DNA of 64,000 nucleotides from Zoroaster sp. YZ-2022 (GCA_029582265.1 CM055816.1:91665204-91729203); one strand, 5' to 3'. Shown: positions 30,108 through 43,826, counted from the stretch's first letter. The notes: a model not told the origin generated them from the letters alone. Made by a program: numbers and translations.

Positions 30108-33100
30108 ATGCCGGTGATAAATTCAAAAATTTTATCAAAGTGGAAATTGAGTGAATTGAAAGAATTTGCACGAGAACATGGACCCATCTTTTTAATACGA
30201 GACAGTAGAACTGGTAAACTTAATAAACGATCTTATTACTTGGGTGTTAAAAGACATATACAAAGGTTGAAAGGTAAACCATTATCTAAATTAAACTTTG
30301 GTGAACTTATTGCTGTCGTAGAAGCAGAAAATATTGTTTTGGGTGAAAGGGAAGGTAGCGGACGAGGAGGATTGTATACTAAAAAAGATTACTATTTTGC
30401 TATTAAAAGGTTTCGCAAAGGTGAGTTAGAATTTGATGAGGAAGTTATTAATGGTGGAAGACATTTGCGAAAACGAACGATGACCGTACCGCTCGGTCAT
30501 AGGAGAGAAAAAGATTTAAACAAATTTTTTGAGGGTGCCAAGCCAAAGATTATCGAAAAGTTGTCTTTAGATTTGCAAGAACTTGGAGACTTTAAGTTTT
30601 TTATATACGTATGGGTTAAATTAAAAAATTATCAATCCGATGGTACGGATGTTTATTCAGAGCTTCCTTTACATAATAAAGGTCAAATAATTTTATTAAA
30701 TATGAACAATATTGAAGATAATTTAGCTCAAGCTTTTGCTGAAATCGAAGATGTTATAGAGAGATGTACGGTTGAGAGATCCGGATGGGTAGCAGATCGT
30801 ATTATGCCAATGGATATTACAATTTCTAAATACCGTCCTTTAAGAGGCGGTTCTTATATCGAGCTACCCGCTTACATAAAAAATAAAAAAGCATGCATTA
30901 ATGTAAAGAACAACGATGATGATTGTTTTCGATGGTCGTTACGTAGCGCTCTTTTTCCCGCTAAGAAAAATAGTGATAAAATGTATAAATACCCGAAAGA
31001 AGACGGATACAATTTTGCTGGTATTGATGCTCCAACGCCAATAAGTCAGATCAAAAAATTCGAGAAGAAAAACAATTTATCAATAAACGTTTACGGTTTA
31101 AAGGGAGAAAAATTAATCTTACCATTTTATTTTTTTAATCAGCCTACGAATAATAAAGATATTAAACATATAAATGTATTTATGATTGTGAAAGAGGAAA
31201 AAGAAGGAACTAGACGTCATTACGTTTGGATCAAGGATTTTAATAAATTACTTTTCGATCAAACAAAGCATAAAGATCGAAAACACTTTTGCGAACTTTG
31301 CTTGATCGGTTTCAGTAGAGAAGATTTGCTCAACAGACATATTCCAGATTGTAATGGCGTGGCACATAGAGCGTCACATATCATTATGCTAAGAATCGGT
31401 AAAAATGATATAATGAAATTTAAACATTACAATAACCAGTTGAAAGTTCCTTTTAGAATATACGCGGACTTTAAGCATGCTTTCAAAGTATGAAGATGAT
31501 GAAAGTACGATCAAGACTAAAATAAAGCATGAACACATTCCATGCGGGTATTCATACGTGATTGTTGGATACGACGGTAACATTTTCTCTTCAAATGTAT
31601 ACAGGAGAAAAATGCTTCAAACACTTTACAACGATATGGAAAAAGTAGAAAAAGATCAATGAGATATTTGAAAATCCTAAAGAAATGGTTATGAATGAGG
31701 TTTGATGTAGAACATCAAACGACGAGTGTTCTTGTTGGGTTTGTAAAAGAGATTCTACGCATAATTGCAAAGATGATAAGTGTAAATGGTGTAACAATGT
31801 AGAACAATTAAAGAAATCTTATGAAAAAGTTAGAGATCATTGTCACATGACTGGAAAATATCGTGGTGCAGCGCATAATAGATGTAATTTATTATGTAGT
31901 TTAAAACCGGGTAAAACCTATTCCTGTATTTTTAATACATAATTTGAAAATTATGACTTCTTATTTAATCATGCAAGCAGCAGGTAAAACAAAGAAAATT
32001 AAGTTGTATCCCAAAACATATTTAAAATTACATTACTTTTAAACTCAGTCAACTGCAATTTAAAGATAGCATGCATTTTTTATCAGCTTCACTCGATAAA
32101 CTCGTTAAATCAAACGATTATTTTTCTATTTCTAAATTACACGAACCAGGATTCGGAAAAAAAGAGCTACTTAAACAAAGGGTACTTATCCGTACGAGTA
32201 CATAGATTCTTTTGAACAGTTTAAAGAAACTCAACTTCCTATAAAAGAAGCTTTTTGTCATTTAACTAACAAACACATCACAAACGCGGAATACGAGCAC
32301 GCGAAAAAGTTTGGAATACATTTGGATATGTAAAACGATGGGAGATTATCACGATTTGTACGTGCGCACGGATGTATGCTTATTAGCGGACGTGTTTGAA
32401 AATGTTGCACTAACATGAAAGACTATAAAATTAGATCAAGCTCATTACCCCACGCTTCCATCTTTTAGTTGGGACGCACTATTGCGATATATACAAATAA
32501 ATTTAGAGTTGTTGACGGATGTCGACATGTATTTATTTTTAGAAAAAGCTTTGAGAGGAGGAATAGCTATGGTGAGTACGAGATACTCGAGAGCAAACAA
32601 TAAATACTTACCAGATTACGATCGTACAAAAGATGAAAATTTTTATTTTATATTTAGATGCGAATAATTTATACGGTTGGGCGATGAGTCAAGCCCTTCC
32701 AACAGGTAATTTTAAATGGTTGAGTGAAAAACAAATTAACAATCTCTATAATAAAAATAATGGAAAAAGAAAATTAAAAGGATTAAAATATGGAAAAGGA
32801 CACATTTTAGAAGTAGATTTAGAATATCCTAAATTACACGATTCTCCATAACGAATATCCACTCGCGCCAGAATCATTAGTGGTACAGAAAGAATGGTTG
32901 TCCAACAATCAGCGCGAGTCATTTGAAGGCAAACCCTTTCCAAACGTAAAAAAATTAGTTCCCAATTTTGGCAACAAAACGAAATATGTCGTTCATTATA
33001 AAAATTTACAATTGTACTTACAACTTGGTATGAAACTGACTAAAATTCATCGCGTTTTACAATTTGACGAATCACCGTGGATGAAACCTTATATCGATTT

Positions 33101-33960
33101 AAATACGAATTTACGAAAAAATGCAAAGTCAGATTTTGAGAAAGACTTGTACAAATTGATGAATAATTCAGTCTTTGGAAAAACGATGGAAAATGTACGA
33201 ACTCATGTTAATGTATCTCTCTTTAGACTAAACGATGAAGCTGATAAAAAAGCATGCTTAGAAAAATAGCAAAGCCAAATTTTGCTGAGCAAAGATTTTG
33301 GTTATAATTTAGCAGCTATTCACATGTACAAACAATTAACCTTTCTTAACCGAAGCCCATATACGTTGAAATATGTACATTGGAATTATCTAAACTTTTC
33401 ATGTACAATTTTTATTATAATTATTTGAAACAGAAATACGGGGATAAGTGCAAATTACTTTACACGGATACGGATAGCTTGTTGGTTGAGATTAAAACAG
33501 AATATGTTTATAAAGACATGGAACAAGATAAACGAATGATTTTAGTAATTATAGAAAAGATCATGTTTTACATTCTTTAAAAAAAAAAAAGTAGTCGGTA
33601 AATTTAAAGACGAGACGGCAGGAATTCTTATTATTGAATTTATAGGTTTAAGAGCTGAAATGTTCTCCATATGTTTACTGAATGAAGAAGAAATAAAAAG
33701 AGCTAAAGGTGTAAAAAGCCACCTTTTAAAATCTAATGAAATTAATCACGAGCATTTTTAGCAAGTTTTATTCGAAAATAAAACGCTCTACCACCAAATG
33801 AATTTTATTAGAAATAAGGGTATTGATTTATACACAATAAGTGTAAATAAAAAACGTTGGATGGGAAAGATACAAAGAGATATATTTTACAAAACGAAAC
33901 AAACACTTTAGCTCATGGCCATTATATTACCGTCAGAGAATAATATAGAATTAAAACATT
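30108..33960 (+). pseudogene. Protein-primed-type family B DNA polymerase, Polinton/Maverick-like (decayed)
   Basis: A 461-codon intact N-terminal ORF (30108-31493) begins MPVINSKILSKWKLSELKEF. It contains the DDDCFRW...NFAGIDAPT region found in this polymerase family and a CxxC...HxxxxC finger (CELC...HIPDC) near 31290-31350. Downstream, in several frames: an exonuclease I motif near 31461-31475 reading ADFK where D-x-E is expected, an endonuclease VII-like VRDHCHMTGKYRGAAHNRC at 31829-31885, polymerase motif A LDANNLYG at 32655-32677, motif B NNSVFGKT at 33158-33183, and motif C YTDTDS at 33461-33478. At least eight frameshifts or stops occur. No capsid, integrase or ATPase gene is adjacent, so this is an isolated relic. 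Confidence 0.85.
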
Positions 33961-34039
33961 TTAATAGGTGGATTTTCGGTATCTCGCGATACAATTTGTA
34001 ATTCTTCTCTTACAAAACTACGAGCAGGACCCGAGTCTA

Positions 34040-34160
34040 AATCAGTGTTGGAGCAAAGGCTTTGATCCTCAAGGCCAAGGCTTTGACCCTCAAGGCCAAG
34101 GCTTTTACCCTCAAGCCTTAAGGCTAAGGCCAAGGCTTAACCCTCAAGGCCAAGGCCCTC
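34040..34160. repeat. ~21-bp minisatellite (CCTCAAGGCCAAGGCTTT)
   Basis: About five imperfect units of GGCTTTGACCCTCAAGGCCAA. Confidence 0.8.
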
Positions 34161-34559
34161 TAGTATAAAATTACTACTAATATAAAACATATCACATCAT
34201 AACGAATCGCTTATAGTAAGAATAAAACATTATCAGAGCATACTGATCGAAACGTCGAGTTGTACCTCCAGTTCTTTTCAGAACTAATTACTACTCAATT
34301 GAGATTCCACATGGTGTCACCAATTAGTCTTACTTATTATCTTTATTTGCAATCATAGTATTCACGTACAAATATATGACTGAGTAGAAGTTCAGGTCTT
34401 CGTGGATACCATTTAAATATAACAAAAATAATGGTTTGCTTCCATACTGATGCACATTAATCTAAACCGAGTATAACAAAGGGGATCTAAGAACGGCTGT
34501 TTTAACTGATGTTACCTCTTTTATTATGTAACATGGAAGTAATTTTTTTTTCTGGGCCA
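34161..34559. other. No gene seen
   Basis: AT-rich intergenic sequence. No repeat or coding signal recognised. Confidence 0.5.
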
Positions 34560-36320
34560 ACATGGTTAGAAATATTAGCATTACCTAAAACAGACCAGAC
34601 TATATTCACCCAGAATTTGTCAAAAATCTTGGACCAAAATCCATTGAATGGCTTCGAGATTACTTCAGCACCTGTATCAAAGTTCAGAAAATCCCCAAAA
34701 TATGGAGACATGCTGAATTAATGGTAATTCTCAAACCGAACAAGGCCGCCGAAGACCCGGGCAGCTACATGTACCGTCCAATAAGCCTACTGTGCATAAT
34801 CTAGAAAGTGATGGAGAGACTAATATACAATCGTATCCAACCCATTGTGGATCCTCAACTCCCACCTGAGCAGGCCGGCTTCCGTACAGGACGCTGTACA
34901 ACAGACCAAGTAACATTCCTCACAGAAGACATAGAGGACAACTTCCAAAAAGGTCTCAAGAATGGTGCTGTACTGGTCGATCAATCAGCAGCATATGACA
35001 CATTATGGCATAAAGGTCTTGCCCTAAAACTACACAAAATCATACCTGATAAAACCTTAGTAAACTTTCTCATGACAATGATTACCTGCAGAAGCTTTAC
35101 AATGACGGTTGGCGAAGAAACCAGTAAAAAATGCTTCCTGAAAAACGGGGTCCCGCAGGGCTCAGTGCTCGCACCGATTTAATTCAACATTTACACTGCT
35201 GACCTACCAACCACTGTCTCAAAGAAATACATCTACGCAGATGACATAGCACTCCTAACCTCTGCCAAAAACTTCAACAAGCTTGAAACAACACTCGGCA
35301 CCGATATGGAATCTTTAAGTCGTTACTTCAAAAACTGGAGACTCCAACTTAACATCACCAAAACTGTTTAGCAACTAGACTGGCTAACTACAAAATGAAA
35401 GTCGTTTGCAATGGCACAACCATCCCGTATGATGATTTCCCCAAGTATCTTGGTGTTACCTTGGACAGATCTCTAACATATAAAAGCCATCTCACACAGC
35501 TCGCACAGAAAGCCAACGCTCTAACTGTCTCATTAGACAACTAGCAGGCCTTTCTGGGCGCAGACTACAACGTTCTTCAAATCTCAGCAATAGCTTAATG
35601 AGTATACTCTGTTGCAGAGTACTGTGCACCGGTATGGGCAAGGGCACCCACCAGCAAGATTGACGTGGCCCTTAACAACAGCATGCGCATCATCTCAGGA
35701 TGTATCAGATCAACTCCCACTCAATACCTTCCAGTAGTCAGTGGAATTGCTCCTCCTGAAGTGAGACGACAGCAGCAATGCCTTGCTCTTGCGCGACGTG
35801 CCGCTGGCTGTGACTCCCATCTGCTTCATCAACTGTTGACAAACACCAATCAAAAACCCCCACCACAATTGCGACTGCCATCAAGAAATCATTCCATCGA
35901 CAAGCCCACAAACTGCTGAAATTAGCACTGGATCGCTCCCAAAGACTTGGGCACTAAACACGTGGCGGAATATGTGGCAAGAATCAGAATCCAGGACGTG
36001 GATGTTTAACTACATTTCCTCACCTTCTACCAAACCCACCAGGATGCAATCTACATCGCCACTGCTTGGTCAAACTTAACAGACTAAGAACTGGCCATGG
36101 CCGATTTGGACATAACATGCTCCGTATGTGACTACGTGACAAAAGCTAAATGTACTGTGGTCATGATGACAGACTGTGTACATCACATCGTTCATGACTG
36201 TATTATTTACAGATGTGATAGAAATTTAACTGAACTCGACCAGTCTGCATTAAACTGGATGCATAATCTAACCTTGTCATGTTAACTTTGTATGAACAAT
36301 ACGATAAATAAACTGAACTT
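34560..36320 (+). pseudogene. Jockey/CR1-like LINE, 3' half (RT and C-terminus, decayed)
   Basis: The RT signatures appear in order: YRPISLLC near 34775, EQAGFRTGRCTTDQV near 34870, a motif A-like VDQSAAYDTLWH near 34975, NGVPQGSVLAPI near 35150 and YADD near 35238. A stop interrupts just after LAPI (35180), and frame changes occur near 34720, 34800, 35370 and 35550. The C-terminus (36097-36285) has a CxxC...H pattern (CSVCDYVTK...CVHHIVHDC) and ends ALNWMHNLTL, as in arthropod- and mollusc-type Jockey-group elements. A short tail with AATAAA-like ACGATAAATAAAC follows. It is 5' truncated and inactive. Confidence 0.8.
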
Positions 36321-36650
36321 AAGTGTTTGTTATATTACACAAACATAGGTGTTCCGGGTTTTGTAAGGGCAGTGATGATGACGTCAGAATGTTTTTTAAA
36401 AGAAACTTGCATTATTAGGTGTTCGAACGCGCAGCCGAACACCTATTGTTTTCACTGTTTTTTTTTTTTATTAATCTCAGTGGCGACTGTCCGGCTGCGA
36501 GCATCCTTACCAAAAGCATTTACAGCCTTCAAACTTAACACATGAACAGAACATAACAAGCTGACAAACCGTTTTCTGTGACGTCATGATTACATCATCA
36601 GGTGTCGAATTCACGATAAAAGAAAGTAAAATATTTAAAAACGTTTCATA
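36310..36650. repeat. Relic of the ~148-bp repeat family ends
   Basis: AAGTGTTTGTTATATTACAC (hairpin-like with ACAAACAT), GGTGTTCCGGGTTTTGTAAGG, TGACGTCA at 36379-36386, then a second head with GGTGTTCGAACGCGCAGCCG and TGACGTCA at 36579-36586. The same arrangement is seen at 43700-43800. Confidence 0.6.
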
Positions 36651-36905
36651 TACGTTGCATGAAAGGGTCCCAAAGTTCGTATAGCGCCGCAAAGGCTATT
36701 CCCTGAGAACGCTAGTCTGGGCTATGGGCACAGCGCACGCAAACAGCGCGTCGATATCGATTGTACATGGAGGAGATCATTGTAACCAAATATCGTAGTG
36801 GTACACGATGTTTGGTTACGTGAAATATAAGGTGCATCAATAATCGATATCGCGACTTGTTATAATGACCATAACCCAGACGTCATTCCCCTGTAGGCTG
36901 TAAAA

Positions 36906-38627
36906 ATGGATCGCCAACTGTACACGGTCATAAAACGGTAAGTATTTGAAGTTTTTCAGAGGATTTCCTTGTATTTATCTTCGTGTTTTTATACAAGAAA
37001 AACAATTTTTTTTTCAAAACTGTCCATTTCGATCGTTGCATGCATTGTGCCTGTTTAACATGACTAACATTAGTTGGGCCTACGATGCGCATGAATCTAT
37101 GGAGGAAGGAAAAATAGAATTTTCAACTTCCTCCATGCATCATTATACTTTTGGACAGTAAACAACTAACAAAATATGAACAGATGTCACCAAAATGTAT
37201 TTAGAATATAAATAAGGATATGAAAATTAAACAGTTGTTAAGGTTATGGCAATTATTCAGTAGAAATTTTATGCCATTACATATTTTTGTAATTTTTGTT
37301 TTCCTCAAAAAATCTTCAGTTGTATTACCTGGAAATTAAATATAAGTAGCCTAGCTGATTGTTTACTACTTTTCCTTAATTTTGTACACCCTTCTCAGAT
37401 ACAAATAAACTTACTGTTATAGACAATTGTTCACAACTTAAAAATGCACAAATATTCTCACTTGTTGACACTGTTACATGTACTTCAGATGCCCTCCCCG
37501 AGGAAACCCTCTCTGAACATCCCTCATCACAATCGTGAAAAGATTATGTGGTATATGAGACTCTGCAATTTCCTTAAATACCTTTCTCTTTTGATGAGAG
37601 TTTCGTGCGAGAACATTTCTTTAATTGTATTACACACATTGTCAAGAATAATTGTGCGCAATTTTTGAAAAACAAACCAATGCCTTTTCAATTTCAATGG
37701 TCCAGCTACTACTAAAATATATACACTATTTTCCCCATTCCCATAAATTAGAACTTCTCCTGAATTTTCACAAATACTTTATTCTTGGTCCATGTACTTA
37801 TAAAACCCTTTTCCTATTTATTTTTACAGCATATTTATTTTCCTCATTCCACATAAATTAGAACTTCTCAAATACTTTATTCATGTAATACTTCACATAT
37901 AAAACTTAACTTATTATTTTTTACCAGCATGTTGACTCCCCGATGTATCATTGCTCCGGACTGAGTTCAGCCAACAGTACCCCAACACGGCGTTGACACC
38001 ATCATCCAAATGCAGTATCATAACTGTTCAAGTCATCAACAATCTTGGTATGGTTTAACGTCTTATGGTAACAGATCGTTTGAGAGGGGTCTTCATACTA
38101 ATGATGAACATTCATTTAGTTTTAATGGTTGTTTATTACAAAAGTAAGGTTTAGTATAATTTGTTATTATTTTTCCTGTAGCAGTCACTGGCATTTCCAG
38201 TCCAAGAAGGGGGGGTGTATCTGTATAACCACCTTTCCAATCCATGTCAGTTAAACAACATTTATTTAAATCTAAGCCCTTACTCCCTTATTTTCAATAT
38301 TAAATCTTTTTTAGAAAGGACAGAAACATCTTGCAACTGGCTCAGCCCCAACAGAAATTGATGCTGGCTGTTTCATGATTTTCGACATAATGAAGGCTTT
38401 TTCCAGTCGTCCAGTCAATGGAATTGGTAATTGTTGGGGCCCCCCCTTATACTTTTTATTGCTTGTTTGCCCTCCCTTCCCTAGTTCTTGGATTCTATAG
38501 TAGTGCTGCAATGATAGACCAAAGAATTTTGAGAAAAAAAACCAAATGTGTTGGTTCATCACCAGTGGCAGTACAGCATGCCATCACCGGAACAATGAAC
38601 CCAACCCCTGAATATCACCCATTCTGA
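36906..38627 (+). other. Unassigned gene-like region with possible exons
   Basis: A CpG-richer segment (36680-36900) is followed by ATG at 36906 in MDRQLYTVIK and a GTAAGT donor at 36937. A TTTTTTACCAG acceptor lies at 37918-37928. An exon-like block at 38316-38426 (after TTTTTTAG) is open as GQKHLATGSAPTEIDAGCFM then IFDIMKAFSSRPVNGIG, with GTAATT after it. A final open stretch VLGFYSSAAMIDQRILR follows to a stop at 38625. The phases of the first two do not connect cleanly. The third block has a homologue on the minus strand at 48037-48163. Could be a decayed gene, a lncRNA or a TE exon. Confidence 0.25.
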
Positions 38628-38689
38628 ACTGTCACTAAATCCGTTACATACAGAGCGTACATTTATTATAAATGCAGAGTTGATTCTGT

Positions 38690-40890
38690 TTTCTTATCAA
38701 CAAAGGATCATGGTTAGGTTCATTTTACACTGAAGTCATTTCACTTGTTACATGTGTGTAAGACCATGTACACTCATTTTCTAGATTGTTTACAATTAGA
38801 GGTTAAACAGGTCAACAAAGTGGTTTTTCTAATTGTGGGGAGGAAATTATTGTAACCACAAAAGTCAAGTTATGAAAGGTATGATGATTAAAATAAATAA
38901 TGCTGCATTTTCATTTGCTTTATTAGCAATTTACAAGCATCCATACAACTCTTTGATTATTTCATGTCACAACAATTTATGTATACAAAATAGCATCTGA
39001 TCTTTTAGGTTGTAATTCTGTAGTAATTCTGTGAGTATGGATGCAGCTACAGACATTTTTGCCATGATCATGTGTACAACCTTGAAAATGTAAAATCAAT
39101 GTGAGAATTTGTTTTCAAATTGTACATTATTTTTTTAATTATTTACACTATAAGGTGAAAACAAAGACAGTTTATAAGCATGTCACAATAAGGAGATGCT
39201 TTGATTACAGGTGTCACTATCATTGCTGCTAATTTATCATTATATTTTTGTTATAAACTTAACCTGAAAGTAAAGTATATTATAAATAAAGATTAAATTT
39301 TTTTTGTACAGACTTAATCACCAAGAGATAAATACCAATGTTGGCTTCATTTAAATCTAAAATTGAAAGGTTATTCCATAAACAAAGGTGAAAAGGGCAA
39401 CCCACCATTATCGAGATTTGATCCGAAATGGAATTATATATTCTTGTTTCTCTTGTCAACAAAGGGATCATGGTTGGGTTCATTTACACTAGTCATTTCA
39501 CTTGTTATGTGTGCACCATGTACACTCATTTCTAGATTAGTTGGGTTAAATGGGTTAAACAGGTCCAACAAAGTGGTTTCAATTGATTGTGTGGGGAGGA
39601 GAGGTGTACTTAACCACAAAAGTCAAGTCATGAAACCAACAGCACACAGTTAAATATAATATATGTGTTCATTGCTTTATTAGCAATTTACAAGCACACC
39701 CATACAACTCTCTTTTTGATTATTTCCAATGTCTAACAATTTATGTAACAAAATGGCATCTGATCTTTACAGACATTTTGCCAATCGTAATGTGCAACTG
39801 TACTTGAAAAGTTAAAAATCAATGTATAATTTGTTTTCAAATTTTATAATTTTTTTTAAAATTATTTGCGGATATAGGTGAAACAAAGAACAGTTTATAA
39901 GCATGTCCACAATAAGTAAAGAGATGCTTGATTACAGTGTCACTATCTCATTGTCAATTTATCATTATATTTTGTTTATGAACTTAACCTGAAAGTGAAG
40001 CATATTATAAATAATGATTGTTTATTTTTGTACAAGACTTAATGCCAGAGATAAATATAATGTTGGCTTCATTTAAATCTAAAATTGAATGGCTTTTCCT
40101 AAAAAAAAGTGAAAATGGCAGCAACCAATTATCAGATTTGATCCAGTGGATATATATTCTGTTTTCATCTTGTCAACAAAGGATCATGGTTGGGTTCTAT
40201 TTACACTGAAGTCATTTCACTTGTTACATGTGTAAAGACCATGTACACTCATTTTCTAGATTGGTTACAAGTAGGTTAAAGAGGTCAAACAAAGTGGTTT
40301 CCAATTGATTGTGGGGAGGGAAGTGTGTAAAACCACAAAAGAAAACCAAATCATAAAACCCAACAGACAGATTAAAATAAATAATGTGTTTCATTGCTTA
40401 TTATTACAATTTACAAGCATATACAACTCTTTTGATTATTTCAATGTCTAACAATTTATGTACAAAATGGCATCTGATCTTTAGTTGTAACATATTGGTA
40501 TGGATGCAGCTACAGACATTTGTAATCATGTGTACAACCTTGAAAATGTAAAATCAATGTAGAATTTGTTTCAAAATTTTATACATTATTTTTAATTATT
40601 TGCAGTATAAGGTGAAAACAAAGACAGTTTATTAGCATGTCACAATAAGGAGATGCTTGATCACAGATGTCACTATCATCATTGTCAATTTTATCGTATA
40701 TTTTTTTATAAACCTTAACCTGAAAGTGAAGTATATTATAAATAAAGATTAAATTTATTTTTGTACAAGACTTAATACCAAGGAGATAAATACCAATGTT
40801 GGCTTCATTTAAATCTAAAATTGAAAAGGTTTTTCCATAAACAAAAGTGTAAAAGGGACAACCAATTATCAGATTTGATCCGATGGATAT
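38690..40890. repeat. Three tandem copies of a ~715-760 bp unit
   Basis: Each unit starts near CAACAAAGGATCATGGTTGGGTT (copies at about 38698, 39458 and 40176) and includes CCATGTACACTCATTTTCTAG, ACAATTTATGTA, GCATCTGATCTTTA, GATGCTTGATTACAG and GGCTTCATTTAAATCTAAAAT. Copies differ mainly by scattered single-base indels. Non-coding. Confidence 0.85.
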
Positions 40891-41689
40891 AATTACATTT
40901 AATTTTGTTTGAATTGGGAATTATTTACTTTTTGACAAAACTCTTCTGCGGGGGGCAGTGGAAGATGGAAATCACGGATACTAAGCTTTCTTTACAACTC
41001 TTTATCATGTAGTAGTTATAAGCTTGTTTTCTAATGAAAGGCTAATTAGCTGAAGGAAAGGAAAGGAAATATTTATATGGTCTTCCATGCTTTCCAGTGC
41101 CGTAGTAACCCCAAAACCACCCCAAACAATTTATTACACTTCCCTGCTCTTTGATTTGCAGCCAAGTTTAATCCAGTTACTATACATAAGGTCCCCTTCT
41201 GTCCTAAATCAACTTTGTGGACTTTATGCCCATAATAACGTTGAATAGGGTTGATCTGGCTACCTACAACCCTGGCAAACTATTTTCTATATGAGTGATT
41301 TTTAATGTTAATACAGTTTATCATCTAGCATGGTTTTTTTGAAAAGCATGTGTTGGGCTAGTATCAATATTTAAAAATAAAACATTGTCGTTCCAAGTCA
41401 CCTGTTTAAATTTTTAATTTACACTTAAATCTTGGCACAACTTTCCAAGTTCAACAGCCAATATCTCAAGAACTAAATGACCTATTAGAAAACAAAAACA
41501 CAATTGAATTCCTTACATTAATAGCTTGTACATTCTTTGTGAAATGAGTTACCATAAATGCTTGCCAATGGTCCAATTAGTGGCACACGAAGTAACGATT
41601 TTTACAAATTTTAAAAAAGGTCATATCTCTTAGCTTCAATTTAATGTATAAGTTGACAAATTTGTTATTTTTTTCACAATCTGCTATGA
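40891..41689. other. No gene seen
   Basis: AT-rich sequence with only short unrelated ORFs. Nothing recognised. Confidence 0.5.
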
Positions 41690-43800
41690 GGAGGTCATAT
41701 ATGACCTTCAAACCACCTAATGTGACCTTTACTTCCTGTCCAAACAGGAAGTTCAAATTCAACACATTCTTCCCCAAAAATTGATATGTCTTTTTGAATA
41801 TGAAATGATATTGTTATTATAAAAGATGATGAACCACTTGCACAATATGATAATTGACATCATCGATGATAATTTGATTGAACCGGAAGTAGACTCGAAC
41901 ACCGTGTGTTTGTTCCTAACTTTCAAACATTTAGCTCCTAGTTATATTTGTTTTCATATTAAAGAGTACCCTGTAAAATATGATGGCGGTTACCAACGAT
42001 GATTTCTTTTGAAGTTCATTTCAATGATTTGAAATTAATCACGTTAGGCCCTTACACCAAATTCAAACTTCATTTCAAATGCAATGGTATAATAAAAAAA
42101 GGTAGTAATGATCGGGAATAAAACTTCTCTTCCGACTACACGTAGAAGATCCTCCCAATAAGGTTACAAAGGGGAAATTTCAAGACCAACAGATGTTAAT
42201 TACCCTGAAATTTCAAAACAATTCTGATTTTTTTTTAAAATGGCCACGGAATCTAAGTATTGTTCACCGGATGGTTTTGTACATCGATCATAAATATTAA
42301 ACTATGACTTCCGGTTTGAACAGGAATGGAGGTCAAATTAGGGTCACCTTTTGTAAAATTTGTTGACAATTAACGATCTGTACAATGCTGCAAAAATTGT
42401 GAATTTACTTGATATGGTTGTTGAGATATGATATTTGTTAATATTAAATTTTGACTTCAGGTACGGACAGGAATTAAGGTCAAAATTAGGTCACCTTTTT
42501 GTGTAAATATTTTTCGACAATTAACAATCTATACAATGGTGCAAAATGTCACTTACCTCTTGTGGTTGTTGAGATATGATTGATTTTGTAAATATTAAAT
42601 ATTGACTTCAGGTTTTGGACAGGAAGTAAGGTCAAATTAGGGTCACCTTTGTAAATATTTGTTGACAATTAACTGATCTGTACAATGCTGCAAAATTGTA
42701 AATTTACTCTTTGTGGTTGTTGATCATGAATTTTTTTAAATATTAAACTTTGACTTCCGGTATGGACAGGAAGTAAGGTCAAATTGGGGTCACCTTTTCA
42801 AATATTTTTGACAATTAACGATCTGTACAATGTGGTTACCAAAATTGTGAATTCTACCTCTTGTGGTTATTGAGATATGATTTTTTAATATTAAAATTTG
42901 ACTTCCGGTTTGGACAGGAAGTAAGCAAGGTGAAATTAGGGTCACCTTTTGCAAATATTTTTTGACAAATAACAGAATCTGTACAATGGTGCAAAAATTG
43001 TGAATTTACCTCTTGTGGTTGTTGAGATATGATTTTTTTAATATTAAACTTTGATTTATCGTAATTGATATCTGATGACCTCATCATGACGTCACAACTC
43101 TAGTTTCATCTACGTGTTATGTTCTAACTATATGCCAGGATTTCAAGTTCATGTGAAATTTACAAGTATGTGCGTTTTTATTGTAGACAATCTATCCGGA
43201 GAAGAGAAGAAACTAGACGTGCAGTGTTTGTCGATAAACAAACACGCAGGTGATGTTCGAGTTTGACGTTAAAATGATGACGTCATCAATCTCAAAGTGT
43301 TGGAGAAAGTCAAACGTTAACGTCTGTTGGTGCAAAAACTATGAATTTACCTTTTGGTTGTTGAGATATGATTTTTTAAATATTAAACTTGACTTCCGGG
43401 TTTGTACAAGGAAGTAAGGTGAAAGTGGGGTCACCTTGTGTAAATATATTTTGACTATTAACGATCTGTACAATGGTGCAAAAATTGTGAATTCTACCCC
43501 TTATGGTTATTGAGATATGTTTTTTTAATATAAAGTTGACTTCCGGTTTGGACAGGATGTTAGGTCAAATTAGGGTCCTCACAACTCGTGTTTCATCTAC
43601 TTGTTAAGTCTCTAAGTACATGCCAAGTTTCAAGTTCATGTAAGTTTGCAAGTATGTGTTTGTTACCGGACAGTCGCGTGGGGAGAAAGAAAAGTAAAAC
43701 TAGACGGCAGTGTTTGTGATATTACAAACACATATGTGTTCGAGTTTTGTCAGGGCAGTGATGATGACGTCAGAATGTTTTTTTAAAGAAACTTTGCATT
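41690..43800 (-). repeat. ~148-bp repeat family arrays, inverted orientation
   Basis: About eight monomers in reverse orientation relative to 3.6-5.4 kb (TTGACTTCCGGTTTGGACAG, CACCTTTTGTAAATATTT, ACAATTAACGATCTGTACAA, CTCTTGTGGTTGTTGAGATA). Two array blocks (about 42290-43080 and 43330-43600) carry TGACGTCA at 43087, 43278 and 43765. Divergence and indels are higher than in the other copies. Confidence 0.7.
41952..42165 (+). pseudogene. Frameshifted copy of the exon-like segment at 43827-44012
   Basis: GTACCCTGTAAAATATGATG, ACCAACGATGATTTCTTTTG and CAAATGCAATGGTATAATAA align with 43827-44012, but an extra base after KYD shifts the frame. Preceded by TTTTCATATTAAAG instead of an AG acceptor. 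Confidence 0.45.
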
Positions 43801-43826
43801 ATTATTAATATTTTTTCATATTACAG

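Noticed and set aside
36906..36937. MDRQLYTVIK plus GTAAGT as first coding exon of a host gene
   Set aside because: Kept only inside a low-confidence region: its phase 2 end does not join the next candidate exon (37929) without a stop.
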